Assembly (NCBI RefSeq): GCF_001625195.1
Contig: NC_054389.1
Location: 1,426,001-1,490,000 of the forward strand
DNA length: 64,000 nt
Origin: Drechmeria coniospora
Lineage: Eukaryota > Ascomycota > Sordariomycetes > Hypocreales > Ophiocordycipitaceae
Direction: 5' to 3'
Shown here piece after piece: positions 1 through 12,227 of the stretch; within the stretch, counting starts at the first letter, position 1; each line of letters starts with the position of its first letter. Under the pieces are notes generated by a model, which was not told the DNA's origin, did no database searches, and was given only the letters and a program-made list of their open reading frames with translations. Made by a program: the position numbers and the translations under genes.

Positions 1-355
1 CAGCTAGCAGGCTGGTCCTCGGTACCGCCGCATAAGCCTTGGAGGAGAGGGGGACGAGGTTAAACAATGATGATGCGGGGAGGCGGATTTGGGGTCCTAT
101 GCAAGTGCGGCTGCCGCACCCTTCCATCGATTCGGTGGACGACGCGCACACGTACGCCCAACCTCGTGCGTCCGAATTGATAAATCCTCGCGAACCCCCC
201 GGAGAAACCCTTGGTTGGCTGGGCCACGGCGTGGAGGCGGCGCCGCCGTCAACCCGTAACCTGCACTCGCCGCCAGTCACGGTCGACAGAAAGGTCTCCG
301 GCGACCGACATACTGCGCATGGAAAGATTCGGACTTCAACCGACACCCGACACGT
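1..355. other. left-edge sequence, no gene seen
   Basis: I see no supported gene here. The short open frames have no recognisable protein content. The stretch lies just past the stop codon of the RRG7-like gene, so it probably holds that gene's 3' UTR plus unassigned spacer. Confidence 0.5.
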
Positions 356-1102
356 TCATGTCGCTTGTTTGGGCGGCACGATGTTCCCATTGTGCAGGAG
401 CACAAGCTCCGGTTCCTTGCCATCGGCGGCATATTTAGGCGCAACGGCATAGCCCGCAAGCCCCCCGTCCTCGGCTTGTTGATTCCACAGCATCTGCTTC
501 ACCGTGCCGCCCTTGGAGCAGCAAACGTACGCCATCGGCCACCGGCTCCTCCCGAGCGAATCTCGCACACCTTTCGTCGCCGCCCTCTCGCTCACGAGCA
601 TGCCCAAGACGCCATGGCCTCGCCATCCCACGGGAGCCCCCACGAAGGCGCCTTCGAGCTCACGGACATGCTGAGGGCCAACCTTTTGCGCAGCACCGCC
701 TTTGCACTGGACCAGCGTCCTCCACGGCCGTGACAGCGTGGGCAGCGCCCAGGTGCCGATGAGGTCCGTTCCGTGGTCGGATGCGCCGCCTACGCGCCTG
801 AGGGCGAAGCCGTACTTGGACACGGCGGCCGCGACCGTGTATTCGTAGTGGGTGCCAACGTAGACCGTCGACTTTTCGTTCAGCCCGCTACGCTTCGCAT
901 GAGCAAGAAAGGTGGCAAGATCTGAATGGTGAGTCGATGGCGAGTCTGGGTATAGGAGAGGCTCCTCGTCTGTGAGCTTAGGCCCTTGATGTCGACGTTG
1001 GCCCTCGCTCCGCCATCTCGCTTGGTAGCCGCCGCGCGCCAGAGGAAAACCTGAGCGTATTCGAAACATCACCTGTTGTGTGTATCGGATCTGGCATGGC
1101 AT
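356..1102 (-). CDS. RRG7: RRG7-like mitochondrial protein (restriction-endonuclease-like fold)
   Basis: A single-exon gene of 248 residues starts at ATG 1102 and stops at 356-358. The first ~40 residues are rich in Arg and poor in acidic residues, which fits a mitochondrial presequence. The middle holds VYVGTHYEYTV, then GGASDHGTDLIG, then LVQCKG. This E...D-x(n)-Q-x-K order is the PD-(D/E)xK nuclease-like core of the DUF2034/Rrg7 family, named in yeast from its requirement for respiratory growth. Length is close to the ~240 residues known for the family. It is divergent from DIB1, separated by a spacer with GTAC-word repeats. A nuclease activity has not been established for the family as far as I know, so I claim only the fold. 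The family call rests on motif order and is fairly secure. Confidence 0.75.
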   Translation of the reverse strand: MPCQIRYTQQVMFRIRSGFPLARGGYQARWRSEGQRRHQGPKLTDEEPLLYPDSPSTHHSDLATFLAHAKRSGLNEKSTVYVGTHYEYTVAAAVSKYGFALRRVGGASDHGTDLIGTWALPTLSRPWRTLVQCKGGAAQKVGPQHVRELEGAFVGAPVGWRGHGVLGMLVSERAATKGVRDSLGRSRWPMAYVCCSKGGTVKQMLWNQQAEDGGLAGYAVAPKYAADGKEPELVLLHNGNIVPPKQAT

Positions 1103-1699
1103 TTTTGTGTGCTTTTTGGGTTCCCCAGATGTGACTGCATTTCATTGCTCTGCCATGCCGCCGTCCCTGCTATTTGCTCGTGATAGATGGTAGGTTGAGG
1201 TGCGACCAAATGACATACGAGTACGGAGTTTTCCGTAAGTACTTGTGCAGTACGGCGTACGGAGAAAGTACTCCGTACGGTATATATCATTGAGTTGCAC
1301 TGTACTCCGTAGGTGTACATGCATCAAAGCGGTCATTCCTGTGGCGGGGTATAAGCAACGTCATGGCCGATCCCTTCACTGTTTCCCAGACAGTGCTGGG
1401 GATTCGCAGGCAGTGAGCAAACCAAACACCACTACGGAGTACCACTACGGAGTACAGTGCAGTATTCCGTAATCCGTACAGTGCAGTATTCCGTACGGAG
1501 TACTCCGTACAGTATAAGGGTTTCCGCTGGGCCCGCTTAAACAGGTGGGACAGTGGGACATTATTGAGCACCCAATTATCCGGAGTTTAACCCCGTTATA
1601 AGCACTTTGGCATGACACTGCCCCACCATCCGCCGCCTGCCTCGATGCTTTTCTGTGCCATCCCACCTTTCATCTTCACGAACCACAAATAGAGCGAAC
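1103..1699. promoter_or_regulatory. divergent RRG7/DIB1 intergenic region
   Basis: This ~600-bp spacer lies between two divergently transcribed genes and must contain both promoters. Its centre (about 1216-1515) is packed with TACGGAGTA/TACTCCGTA words in both orientations. The last ~180 bp before the DIB1 start are free of them. I see no unambiguous TATA box. Confidence 0.6.
1216..1515. repeat. GTAC-word island 1 (TACGGAGTA/TACTCCGTA cluster)
   Basis: About a dozen copies or near-copies of TACGGAGTA or its complement occur in 300 bp, for example around 1219, 1255, 1268, 1305, 1434, 1446 and 1494-1515. At 1494-1513 the words abut head to head and form the self-complementary strings CTCCGTACGGAG and CGGAGTACTCCG. 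No coding content is recognisable. Confidence 0.85.
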
Positions 1700-2290
1700 A
1701 TGGGCTCCGTCGTCATCCCCCATCTTAAGTCGGGATGGCACGTCGACCAGGCCATCCTCGGCGAGGAGGATCGCATTTGTGTGATTCGATTCGGTCGTGA
1801 CTGGGATACCCAGTGTATGCAACAAGACGAGGTCCTCTACAAGATCGCGGACAAGGTCAAGAGCTTTGCAGTCATCTATGTTTGCGATATTGACCAGGTG
1901 CCCGACTTCAACCAGATGTACGGTGCGTATCCTCGCCAGCCTCCCCCCCTCTCCCCCTCTTCACACCTTGACTTTGACCTCTCCGACAACTCCGGTACCG
2001 CGTACTAACCAATCAACGGCTCCTGCAGAGCTCTACGACGCCTGTACCATCATGTTCTTTTACAGAAACAAACACATCATGTGCGATTTCGGAACTGGTA
2101 ACAACAACAAGCTGAACTGGGTACTGGAGGATAAGCAAGAGCTCATCGATATTATCGAGACCATATATCGTGGTGCCAAAAAGGGTCGTGGTCTCGTTGT
2201 CAGCCCCAAAGGTATGCAGTTCTGCCACTCGAGCTAGGCAGACATCTGATCAGCATGTTTCTAGACTACTCCACCAGACACCGATACTAG
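1700..2290 (+). CDS. DIB1: U5/tri-snRNP thioredoxin-like splicing factor Dib1 (DIM1)
   Basis: Three exons (1700-1922, 2029-2211, 2265-2290) sum to 432 nt and give 143 residues, the exact length of yeast Dib1. The N-terminus MGSVVIPHLKSGWHVDQAIL, the core VIRFGRDWDTQCMQQDEVL and the C-terminus VVSPKDYSTRHRY are close to family signatures. Dib1 is a thioredoxin-fold protein of the U4/U6.U5 tri-snRNP that keeps the spliceosome inactive before activation and has no redox role. The last exon is only 26 nt and supplies the conserved C-terminal tail, so it is lost if the frame is read through intron 2. Intron 1 has an ACTAAC-like branch point near 2003. Both splice pairs are GT-AG. It is convergent with TAO3. 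Confidence 0.95.
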
Positions 2291-2795
2291 TCGACGACAT
2301 AGCACACCCCAGCGTCTGGGAAGCACAGGAAACTGACTGCCACCCTGATACCCGACTCTCGCCGCTAAAGCAGAGCAACCGTACCGCCGCTATACCTTCC
2401 CACTCTGCTGCCCTTCTCGACATCATACGACGAATAACACGTCAGTCTCGGAGCAAGGCGGTGGTTTCATGATATTGAGAGGCGTATTATGCTACTCCCT
2501 ATCCGCCAGAAAATATCTTATCAGCCTGTCGGCTTCTTTGTCCAGGGAAGGAGACAGACCCCGCCCCCCCCCCTAGAGGCCTATCTATGGACGTAAAAAC
2601 CCCTTCACTACGAGTTGCCCTCCTCCGAAATCTTCTCGTCGTCCGGGGTATAATTTCATGCGGCGTCAACTTTCAGCCTAACGTCCCTCTTCGGCATGTT
2701 CGAGGCTGGTGCCCTCCATGTCATCATTCAATAGTTGAGTTCAGGCAAAATCAAACAGTACAACCCGTCGCTTGCCCGATGTTTTGCTTTCCCCA
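2291..2795. other. convergent DIB1/TAO3 3' spacer
   Basis: This ~500-bp region lies between two converging genes and presumably contains both 3' UTRs and polyadenylation sites. It has a short C-run near 2567-2574. No gene and no GTAC-word repeats are seen. Confidence 0.6.
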
Positions 2796-5700
2796 TTAAT
2801 GCCCCTCTCCCGGCCCAGACACTTTTGGCTGCGGTAGATTCGTTGGAATCTTGGGCGTCGCTGGCGCCAGAGACCTCTCTCGTTGGCTCTCATCCCGCGA
2901 TTTGCTCGTGTATCTTCTGGTACCTTTTCGCGACAGAAGCGTAGGTAGCTTGCCCACGCTCGCAAGGGAAAAGGACATATCGGCCATTCGACCATCCGGC
3001 CGCTCGTCATCGGCATCCGAAAACCCACCGGATAGGTACTCGTCATCCGATGTCATCTCCATGTGTGCTTGGTACGAAGCAGGCGCCGACGGTGACGTGA
3101 TGGATCGTGAATGCAAGCCAGGACGCGATGGCATCGCTGCAGTAAAGGCCCCGGGGTTCATCGTGTTGGAGGGCATGTCTCTCGGAATCGCAACCGGCCG
3201 GTCCGTGAACCCGTTCTGAAAAAAATTGGTGCTGGATGCCTCGTGAAGGATGGGGAGGATCTGCTCGTCATACAGTTGCGTGCCCGATTCGAACGACTCG
3301 GGAGCATACTCGGTCACCGTCCGGGATGAATGCCCATCGTCGTCCGTGTGAGGGCTCGACGGTTCGTCGAAGAAGTCATCGAGACTGTCCAGCTTGGTCA
3401 TCACATCGCCGCCGCCGATATCGACGCGCCCTTCGTCCGAGAGCATCGTCTCCGTCCGGTCGTGGGCGTCAAAGTACCCGTAGGCGAAATCGTCGTTGTG
3501 GAACTCGACCTCCGCCGTCGGCGTCGGCTCTGCGTGCGACCCTTCGGTGCTTTGGCACATGTAAAAAGCAGCATGGATGTTCGATCGAGTAGCTTCCGTC
3601 TTCTTCGCAGGAACGGGAATGGCCCAGCCGGACGCTTCCGGAATGCCAAACAGGCTTTGCGTTCGTTCATACTCCTTTCGCACAGCCTTGCTCGACCGAG
3701 TCATGCTCATTCGCAAATGATGCTTGTCCATGTGGCTTCCCGACATGGTCATGATGTTGTCCAGCACCTCCAGGGCACCCATGCAGAACTCGGTTTGCAG
3801 GAGGCGCAGCAAGGGCGAGATGAGATCCGACCCGTGCCCGGCGAGCTCGGGGTTCCGCATATCGACCTCTGGGATGGCGATGCAGAGAATTCGCATCGTT
3901 TGAACTTTGACCCACGACAACGAGTTCGTCAGCAAGCCGATAAGGAAGGTTATCATTTTGAACTCCAGCCGGGGCAGGTAGTATTCTTTCATGGCCATGA
4001 AGAGGTGGTTCAAAAATTCTTCACTGTCTCCGTGCTTGCCGGAGATGTAGTCGTCCAGGACCAATCCCAGCGTCTCCAAGCCCTGCTTGTCCGTCTCGGC
4101 CAAGAGTATTTTGGCAGAATGAAGCGTCTCTTCGCTCGGCGTTCCGCGTTCCAGCTCGTTCAAGAAGCGAGGCATGTTTGCTAATAATGTAAAGAAGAGC
4201 CGATGGTCGTTGCCGATCAGGCCATCGGCAGGCAAACTCACAACCTTGTCCAAGGTGTCGAGTGTCGCCTGCCAACATAACGACGACCTGAGACCCTTGT
4301 AAAGCAAGGGCTGGATTCCCTCAAACGGGCCTTCCCAACGATCGGGCTGCCCATCCGCCAACAACCTCCGCACGCTCGGCGACCTAAAATCAAGCTTTTG
4401 TACCAGCTGGTTGAGCATTTCCGTCGCTTCGAGAAACTCCCGCTCGTTGATGGACTCCAAGCACGCACATGCGGTCCAGAAAAGCTGGGGAAAGGTCAGG
4501 AGCTTGTCGGGGTCGAGCTTGACAATCAGGGTTTTTAGTGTCGTCAAAATTTCCATAGAAAATGACTGAATCTCGGCATCCTCATCGGCAATGGTGTTGG
4601 ACAGCCTGGCGAGCATATCGCCGAGCATGTACTGGTCAAGCGACGTGAGGACGCAGCGGTATATCTGGAAGGATCGACAGGCCAGGTGTCGAACGGGACA
4701 GGAGGTTGCCCAGGTCAAGGACAAGCGGCCCCATTGCTCTTTGATGCCAGGGAAAGCTGTCTCAAAGGTCTTCACAACTTCTGTCGTGAGAAATTCCATG
4801 CTTGGGGGTACCTTGTTATCCTCGTCGTCGACCTTTCCGTTGCTGTCTTCGTATCCCCAGACGACAGATCGATCATGTCGCCGAATCAGATCGACCAAAT
4901 TTTCGATGCTTCTCTTCTGCACGCTCTGCGATTCGTCGTCCATGCGAGATATGACAAGCTCGTGGACCAGGTGCACGAGCATCTCGCGCGCTTGTTCTTG
5001 CACCAGCGGCGTATAATGATCCCACAGGACGGTGACGACCTGGAGGAGTAACGGTACGCCGTCCGGCGTCAGATGCACAGGTGATACCATCAAATCGACC
5101 AGCAGAATCAACGAAAGCTGGCCAAGCGAAAAACCGGCTTGCTTGGTCCCCACCGGCAAGGCCTCGTTCAGGTCGGCGCAGTAAGGGAGATTGCTGGTGT
5201 CTGGCGGAGGCGGCATGGCAACCCTCTTTTCGTTGGGAACCATGGCCTTGGGGGTGATTTGCAGGAGCAAGAACTCGACAACTTTGATTCCGGGAGTGCT
5301 ATTTGTCGTCGATAAGAAGACGACGATCTGCTTGGCGTATTCGACAAAGTTCTGTTCCCGTCGCTCAAGGCAGAGCTGCATGATAAAGTCCAACACGAGG
5401 CGAACATTTCCAGGATACGGCCCCGCGGCCAGCGCCTGCCATAATGCCTGGACCTCGTTGTGAAGCGCGCCGCTGGACCGGATGGTGAGCTCCAGCAGAT
5501 TGGCCAGCAGGACATACGAATGGGCCGTGGGTCCTCCGTTCGGATCCAGCTTCAACTCTATCGTTTGGATCCAAGGGAGGACAACGGCGATGACGTTTCT
5601 CTGTGCCACCGGTTGGAGATCCTTGAAGTAGTACGTGAACTCGGAGAAGGTGTGGAACGCAAGCTCAGGGTGCTGCTTGGCCAAGCGCGTGGAGATTTCG

Positions 5701-8700
5701 AACTGGGCGAGCTTGTAAACAGCCTGGGTCTTGTCCGAGATGCTTATGTCAAAGTCTTGGATCCTAGAGTTCCTCTGATGGCGTGCCTCCAACGAGCGGA
5801 GGACCGTCGAGGACTTTGACCTGATTTCGCTCTGGTCGTTGCCAAGGGTGTAGAGGCAGAGGCATAGGGCTTTCCAGAACGGGCAAGGGTACGAGCTGTA
5901 CTCCTGCAGCACCTCGATCGTGACGGTGAAGTAACTCTCGAGCACCTTGGGCACATCTGCCGAGTAGCATCGGGCGACGCAGTGCTCGAGAAGGTAGGGG
6001 TACTCTTGGTTGTGCACGACCAAGTTCCTGAGGGCCCTCCGCCCCGTGACATTCATCCGGTCGCTACCCGAGTTGAAGATGGCCTCTATCCAAGCAAGCA
6101 TCCGACGAACATCGAATTGCAGCGTGACGCCGCTTTCCGTCGTGACGCTGATGGGGCCGCCGCAAAGTGCGGCCATGGCGCTGAGGGCCGCCGATCGCAA
6201 GTTGCGCTTTTCGATTTCCATGGCAGCAGTGACAGTCCCGCGCTCGCCCATCGACTGCTGATCTATGAGCGATTGCCGCATGCTATCCTCCCTCGCTCGT
6301 ATCTGGGGTTGGTTCGGGGAGAAACCACACCAATCCTCCATGAGCGAGAAGGCGGACTTGCGAGACTCGAATGTCATCCAACGGGACGGGTCCTTGGTCC
6401 GGTTGATTCCCTCGAACAGGGCTTCCATCAGGCCGCAGTAGTGTCGCCTGAGCCTCTGAAACTCCCAGTCCATCTGCACCTCCCCATCCATGAGGAATAG
6501 CTTCAGATCCTTGGAGTACGACGTGAGCGTGTTGAGGAAGAACTCTGATTGATACACTTGCGGGTCTTTCAGAAAGTGCGACGTCAGCTTGAACACGTGC
6601 GTTATCTCGGTGCGGAGCAAGTCCATCTTGCGATTCCTCCTCGGAGCGCTGTTGGTTCGCTGGTGAATTCGGGCGCGTGCGTCGTCGTTGCATCGGGAGG
6701 CCTGGCCCTGGAGCTCCTCCAGAAGGGTCCTGTATATGTGGACATTGATGGAGCCCATGGCAACCACTACAGCGTCCCGCACGGAGGCCGATGTCGAGGA
6801 CAACAGAGGAATCAAGTACTTGAACAGAGTTCTGGCCGTGACAATCTTGTCGGTCGACCCTGGCTTCGACGTCTTGCGTGTGTGCTGCGCATCCTTGGGG
6901 GGGTTCGGTGCCGGGGTCCCCGCATCCGCGAGGGTCGTGCAGGCGAAGATGAGGTACAGCTTCCATTGCTCGATTAACACTTCGGGCTGCGTTGCTGGTG
7001 AACGCGTCTGCGAGCGGCCATTGCCCTGATCGGATCCAAAATGCAGGCCTCTGGTTGGCTCCGAGAGGAGAACAATGGGCTTGTACAGCTGAAGAATGCG
7101 GTTGCAGATGAGGTCCCGACAGATGGCAACAGCAAAGGGACATTTGTCGAAGGCGATGCGAATGAGGTTGGGAAATATCTTATACCACAGGGTGGTGTCG
7201 TATGTAAGATCGCTTGTGCAAAGCTCGACAACGACGCCTTTGCTGTTCGACGTCTGCAATCCTCGCTGAAGCCTGCTGCGCTCGGCCACAGAGAGGTTCT
7301 CATCGTTGAAGTCCATGACCTGAATCGATTCATTCTCAAGAATGTTGATGAGCCGGGGCGACTCCTTCTCCTCGCCATCCTTCCCGAGAGCCTTGTCGAA
7401 GGCGGTGATGAGACGCAGAACCGTGACGGCAAAGTGGCGGACCCGACGAGACTGCGAGCAGAGGAAGAACAGACCATGGGCCTCGGCCTGATCCACCTCG
7501 GCCCAAATGCTGGACAAGTCCAGGTTCAGGGCTCGTTTATCCGAAGCACTCGAATCCGCCTGGTTCGAAGCGGCATCTCGAATCTTCTGCCGTATCTCCT
7601 CTATCCAGATCTGCAGGAGCTCGACATAGAGCCGCAGCGTGTTCTCGATGTGTCCGGGGCCGAGCATGCCACCGTCCGACATTGTGGAGTATCGGTCGTC
7701 AAAGTTGAAAATGAAGCGGGCAAAGCCCATGGTCACCTGCTGGGCGTGAGAATAACGAGCGATGGACTTTAACGAATTTGCCGAAGACTCGGCAATGTTG
7801 TACTGAACATGGGCTGTGCCGGTGCAGAGAAGATTGATGAGCGAGTTAAAGGGGATATCGACCGACAGGCAACGTGGTAGCGCTTCAACGGCAACGTGCA
7901 GCAGCTCGTAGAAAGCCTGCTTCTGGTCCGACGCATTCTGGTGCTCATCCCGACGGGAGAAGTTGAACGTGTCCGTGATTGGCGTCTTCGGCCCCGTGCT
8001 GCTGAACTTTTCGTCCAAGGCCGCCTGACCGCCAAAGGTGTTGTCGCATACGATGGTGATTTTCCCAAGGACCTTGCAGAATTGCAAGTAGTACTCGCGG
8101 ACCCCGTCACTCAACACGTGAGTGAGAACTGGGCGCGAGACGTTTTCGTGCTTGACGCTTGACGCAGGGTTCGACAGCGGGCCATGCCTAGGTGATGGCC
8201 ACATGGGAGACGCTGGTAGCTTCTCGTTCGATGCCGGCGTGTCGTAGGATTGAGGGAAAGGCGGCCGTCCCTGCTCCCCCTTCTCAAGATCCGACATGAT
8301 GCATAGGAAGGCCCGGATGCCGACGACGATGCGATCGGGATCCAGCTGCTCCACCCGCAGTTCCTTGCTGGCCCCAAACAGCTCGGCGTTGATGAGGGGA
8401 AATATGATGGCCCTAAAACAGTACTCGGGATACTTGAAGCCGATGATGCGGATAATCTGTATCAAAGGCTCCGTCACTGCCGGGTCGACGGATACGAGGC
8501 TCCGCTTGGAGGATGGCAGAACCAGCTTCATGACATCGTCCATCTTCCTGACGGATGCCTGGAAGCTGTCGTTGGTGCGGTAGAGATAGGTCCAGATGAG
8601 TCGGGAGAAGACCTGAAAGCAGAGCGGCTTGGCGACACGATCTTTCGCCTTTGCCTGCAAGGACAGGACCAGCTGCAACCACTGGGAGGCAAAGGTCTCG

Positions 8701-10438
8701 GGCGATGAGACGCAAAGCATCGTCGCGGTCAGGGGAAACGCCGTCGTCCAGTGACGAGGCTTGATGAACATTTGCGCGAGGCGTGGGCCGATGGCGGAAA
8801 GGACGTCGGCCCATTTCGGGTGCATGAGATGGCTGTTGCTCGCTTTCGCGGCGATGGGCATGATAAGCATGTCAATGACGGTGCTGAAGGCCGTCTTGAC
8901 CCTTGGACCGTGGGCCTTGTGAAACAAGCGGCCAAAGGAGACGAGAAAGTCGCACGACTCCTCCCAAGCGCTCTCGGGGGCTATCTTGATCCGCAGATGC
9001 TTCATGCCGCCGAGCACGAGGTCGATCTTGTTCTCGGCCTCCCGGGCGGTGGACAAGGTCGGGCTCTTGACTATCCGCTCCGGCACAGAACCTTCGAGGT
9101 CTTCGATGAAGCGGCGGGTGACGCCGGAAAAGTTGATTTCGCTCATGTACCCCAGCAGCTGGGCGAACAGATTCCAGTTGGCCATTTTCAGGGGCGAAGT
9201 CATGAGCTGGTCCGAGTCTGCAATTTTCAGCTGGCCGAATATGATGCTTTCGAGTTTGTCTTCCATCTCGGGAGTGATGGAAGCCAAGTTGCTCTGGCAG
9301 ATGACCTCGAGCAGGACTCGGCAGAGAATGTATATGGAGACGGTCGATCGACGCTCCTGCTGGGCGACGTATTCCTGTCTCGAGGATACGGCGCCGCTCG
9401 ACGAGGCGTCCGAAAAGACTCCCTGCGATGGCTCGGTGTTTCTGCGTAGCAACGGGCCGCCAGGGTGGTTTCCTCGTATCTGATGAAGTTGGCTTCGGGC
9501 CTCGCTGGCAGCGTCGCTTTTGCTCTTCCTCCAGAGCATCATGGAGTCGATCAAGGCCTTCGGCTTCGGACTGGCAATGTGACCGAGGGCGACGATTAGC
9601 TGATCAAAGGCCGGATCCACGCCAGGCCCGCATATCTTGTCAATCTGCGGCTCCGGCTCAAACGGCATGGTGATGCACTCGTTAAGCTTCTCTTCGGCTT
9701 GGGCAATGAACTGGGAGCCAGCCAGTCAGCGAGGGCCAGACGGTCCAAGGAGGCGATGAGGACTACGTACCGAAGTGAAGAGGACGTGAAGCGCATACTC
9801 GCCCACAGTCTTTTGCTCATCCCTATGCATACGGGAGGAGTGCGACTGATGGGCCGGCTGGTCGCGGCGTGAGCGGGCGTCGATCTTGCGCTGGGTGGAG
9901 GCTTGGGGAGACATTTCCATGGCCGAGGCCGACCTCTCCATGGGAATGCCATTGTGGTTGGGCAAGGGGGCACCCAAGGCTGTCGTGGGACGCGGGGGAT
10001 TGCCCGATTCGGCATCCAGACGGGCAGCAGCAGAATGGGCTTCGGCTCGATCGATTCCAGCGCCTGCGGCAGCAATCATCTGGGGGCTGAGGGGGCCGGC
10101 CGAGCTCGTGGCACTGCCATTTCTCGAATGCTGGAAACCGTGAACGATGGAAGTCTGTCGGTGATGGCTATAGACTGTGTTCTTGTTCGGCTCGACGCCT
10201 CCTCCGGCAACGGGCTGACGCGGACCGGGGCCATGGGTTCGAGGCGACGCCAGCGTCGGTTGGAGGTTTTCGATCGACGACTCTCGGGAGTGTGGTGGAT
10301 AGCGTGATGAGCCAGCAGCAAATGGGGGCCGGATCGTGAGATCCCAAGCAGGTTCCTCTAAATCTTCAAGTCGCGACACGGACCGAATGGTAACCTTTTG
10401 CGAATCCTGGACGTTCTCCGGCAGCGGTTGAGATGGAG
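2796..10438 (-). CDS. TAO3: cell morphogenesis protein Tao3/PAG1/Mor2 (Furry family)
   Basis: This is the largest gene in the window. The main exon (2796-9710) encodes ~2,304 residues. It joins through a 60-bp GT-AG intron (9711-9770) to an upstream exon (9771-10438) of ~222 codons, giving about 2,530 residues, normal for Furry/Tao3/Mor2. The upstream exon is Ser/Pro/Gln-rich, followed by the conserved EYALHVLFTS-FIAQAEEKLNECI start of the Mor2-PAG1 N-terminal domain. The rest is helical, HEAT-like sequence (for example HSYVLLANLLELTIRSSGAL), and the last ~250 residues are low-complexity and acidic. In yeast the protein is the scaffold of the RAM network (Kic1-Cbk1), controlling polarised growth and cell separation. 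The initiator is not settled: no in-frame ATG lies in the 9771-10438 exon, whose acceptor is at 10439-10441. A further 5' exon, perhaps starting at ATG 10573, is needed. Confidence 0.92.
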
Positions 10439-10877
10439 CTGACTTTGGTCAGCGACGGACGACCGTAGTTTGGAGGAAACACGGCGATCCATCAGACGTA
10501 GCCAACAGATGATGGGTTCTCTCAGCAGTGGTGGGCAGCGACGGAAGGGAGGGGAGGGCTCGGCGGAAGGCATGACGCGACTTCGACGACCGATGCTTGA
10601 TGCGAACGGGTAAGATCACGTACCCATCTCGAATCCGGCCGGGGCGCTGCTCCCGATGGTATGGGGCTAGGCATTCGCCGCTAACGCTGTTGCATCGCAG
10701 CGGATGAGAAATATCAATAGCGGCGGCGACGTCGTTTGATGTTGGGCGAGAAACCTCGAGCGAGGAAGGCCAGGTCGAGGTGTAGTCGTAGCAGTGGACG
10801 AAGCAATAGCAGACGTTGCGAGTCCCAAGATGCGGCGTGTCGCTGTTGGTGCTGCAGGGATGTACAACATGGTGCGC

Positions 10878-11140
10878 CTACCTTAGTACTAGGTAGTAGC
10901 TAGGTACCTATTTACTAGGTATCGAAAAGGCTACTGTAGCAGTTATTAATTACTACTACCTTAGTAGGTAGGTACTTTTACTTACAGTACTCCGTAGTTG
11001 TAAGTACATAAGGACGATAGCAAGTACCTGTCTGGAACGTCGGTGGGCTAGCGCAATCGAAGCTAGGCCAGGTACTACTGCGTACTGCGCAGCTAGGACT
11101 TGGCTAACTCTATTTACTTGTACACCTACACCAAACTGTA
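10878..11140. repeat. GTAC-word island 2 (CTAGGTAC/TACTCCGTA)
   Basis: Dense CTAGGTA, TAGTAGGTA, GTACTTAC and TACTCCGTAG words begin about 300 bp upstream of the probable TAO3 start. The sequence is AT-richer than its flanks. No coding content. Confidence 0.8.
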
Positions 11141-11745
11141 CAAGTAGTTCAGCCGACGGCCATAACTTGGCTGCCCTCACTGTCTATGCCGAGTTTCAGT
11201 GGTGAATCGGCGCTTTGCGTTCATGCGCAGTGGACAGGGGCAGCTCCGTCGATCAACTTGGCGGGCTGCGGAATATTCTTCCGTGTCAACATTGTTTCGA
11301 ATAAGGTGTCAACCAACTCATTGCTTCTAGTATCAGTTCATTCATTTTCCTTACGTCTTCCTGCTGCTGCGGACCTTTTTCATACCTAGTATACTTGTTT
11401 GCGGGATAGCAGGTTCCTGTACGGAGCGAACGGGCGACTATTTGGAGGGTTGCCCGAGTAAGCGTCTCGGTAGAAGCGATTGGCTCTTGCTGTCCCTGTC
11501 AGCCCACGATGTATGGACGACTCCTTCGGACCATTCCATCGGAATGATCGGGCTGTTTGGCGTCGATCCAAGTTTGTACGCAATGCCATTGCGCCTCGGT
11601 GCGCACAACAGTCAGGGCTCACACCTGAGAGGGAGCAGGTATGGATCGACAAGAACAGGAGAAGCGAGGATGCGGCCCTCCTCGGGGCGTCATATGGGAG
11701 GGATCTGAAAGGATCGTAACACGGTGCATGCAAGACCTCGGCCAA

Positions 11746-12070
11746 ATACACGTACTCGCGTACTCGTACAGACAAGTACAGTACAAGTACTCCCGGAAGG
11801 ACGCGGGGAATAATGCATATTACTATAATAATACCGTACTCACCTGCGGAATAGCTTGCGATGCATTGCATGTACAAGGTACCCTGCCAGCCCCTCCTTC
11901 CCCTCAGTGTTCCGCTGCTTACAGTACATACGACAACGGAGTACTGTACAGCACAAGTAGGTACCACGGTAGTACTTCTTATCTGTGCAAACACGGAGTA
12001 TATATTACTACGGTACTTTTATGTCCATGCACCGTAGTAGGTGTACTTGGATGCACAGCACCCGTACGTG
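11746..12070. repeat. GTAC-word island 3
   Basis: The stretch is rich in ACTCGTAC, GTACAAGTAC, ACGGAGTAC and GTAGGTAC words in both orientations, with short AT-rich segments. No coding content. Confidence 0.75.
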
Positions 12071-12227
12071 CACGAGTTATGATCTGACCTTGGGCTACTT
12101 ACTACAAAGTCAGCGTTGGTCCGAGACACATCTCCGGTCAGGCACTGATTCTCCTGGCTCGCAAGCTGACCCGAATCAATACAACCCGCCACCCAGCCAA
12201 CAACTGAACCAGCTACAAGTATTACTG

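Noticed and set aside
1216..1515. Island 1 as a CRISPR-like or transposon repeat
   Set aside because: Words are short, unevenly spaced and in both orientations, with no spacers of fixed length, terminal repeats or transposase.
6283..7143. Long alternative frames within TAO3
   Set aside because: GC-rich coding sequence gives long shadow frames; only the frame with the Furry-family sequence is conserved.
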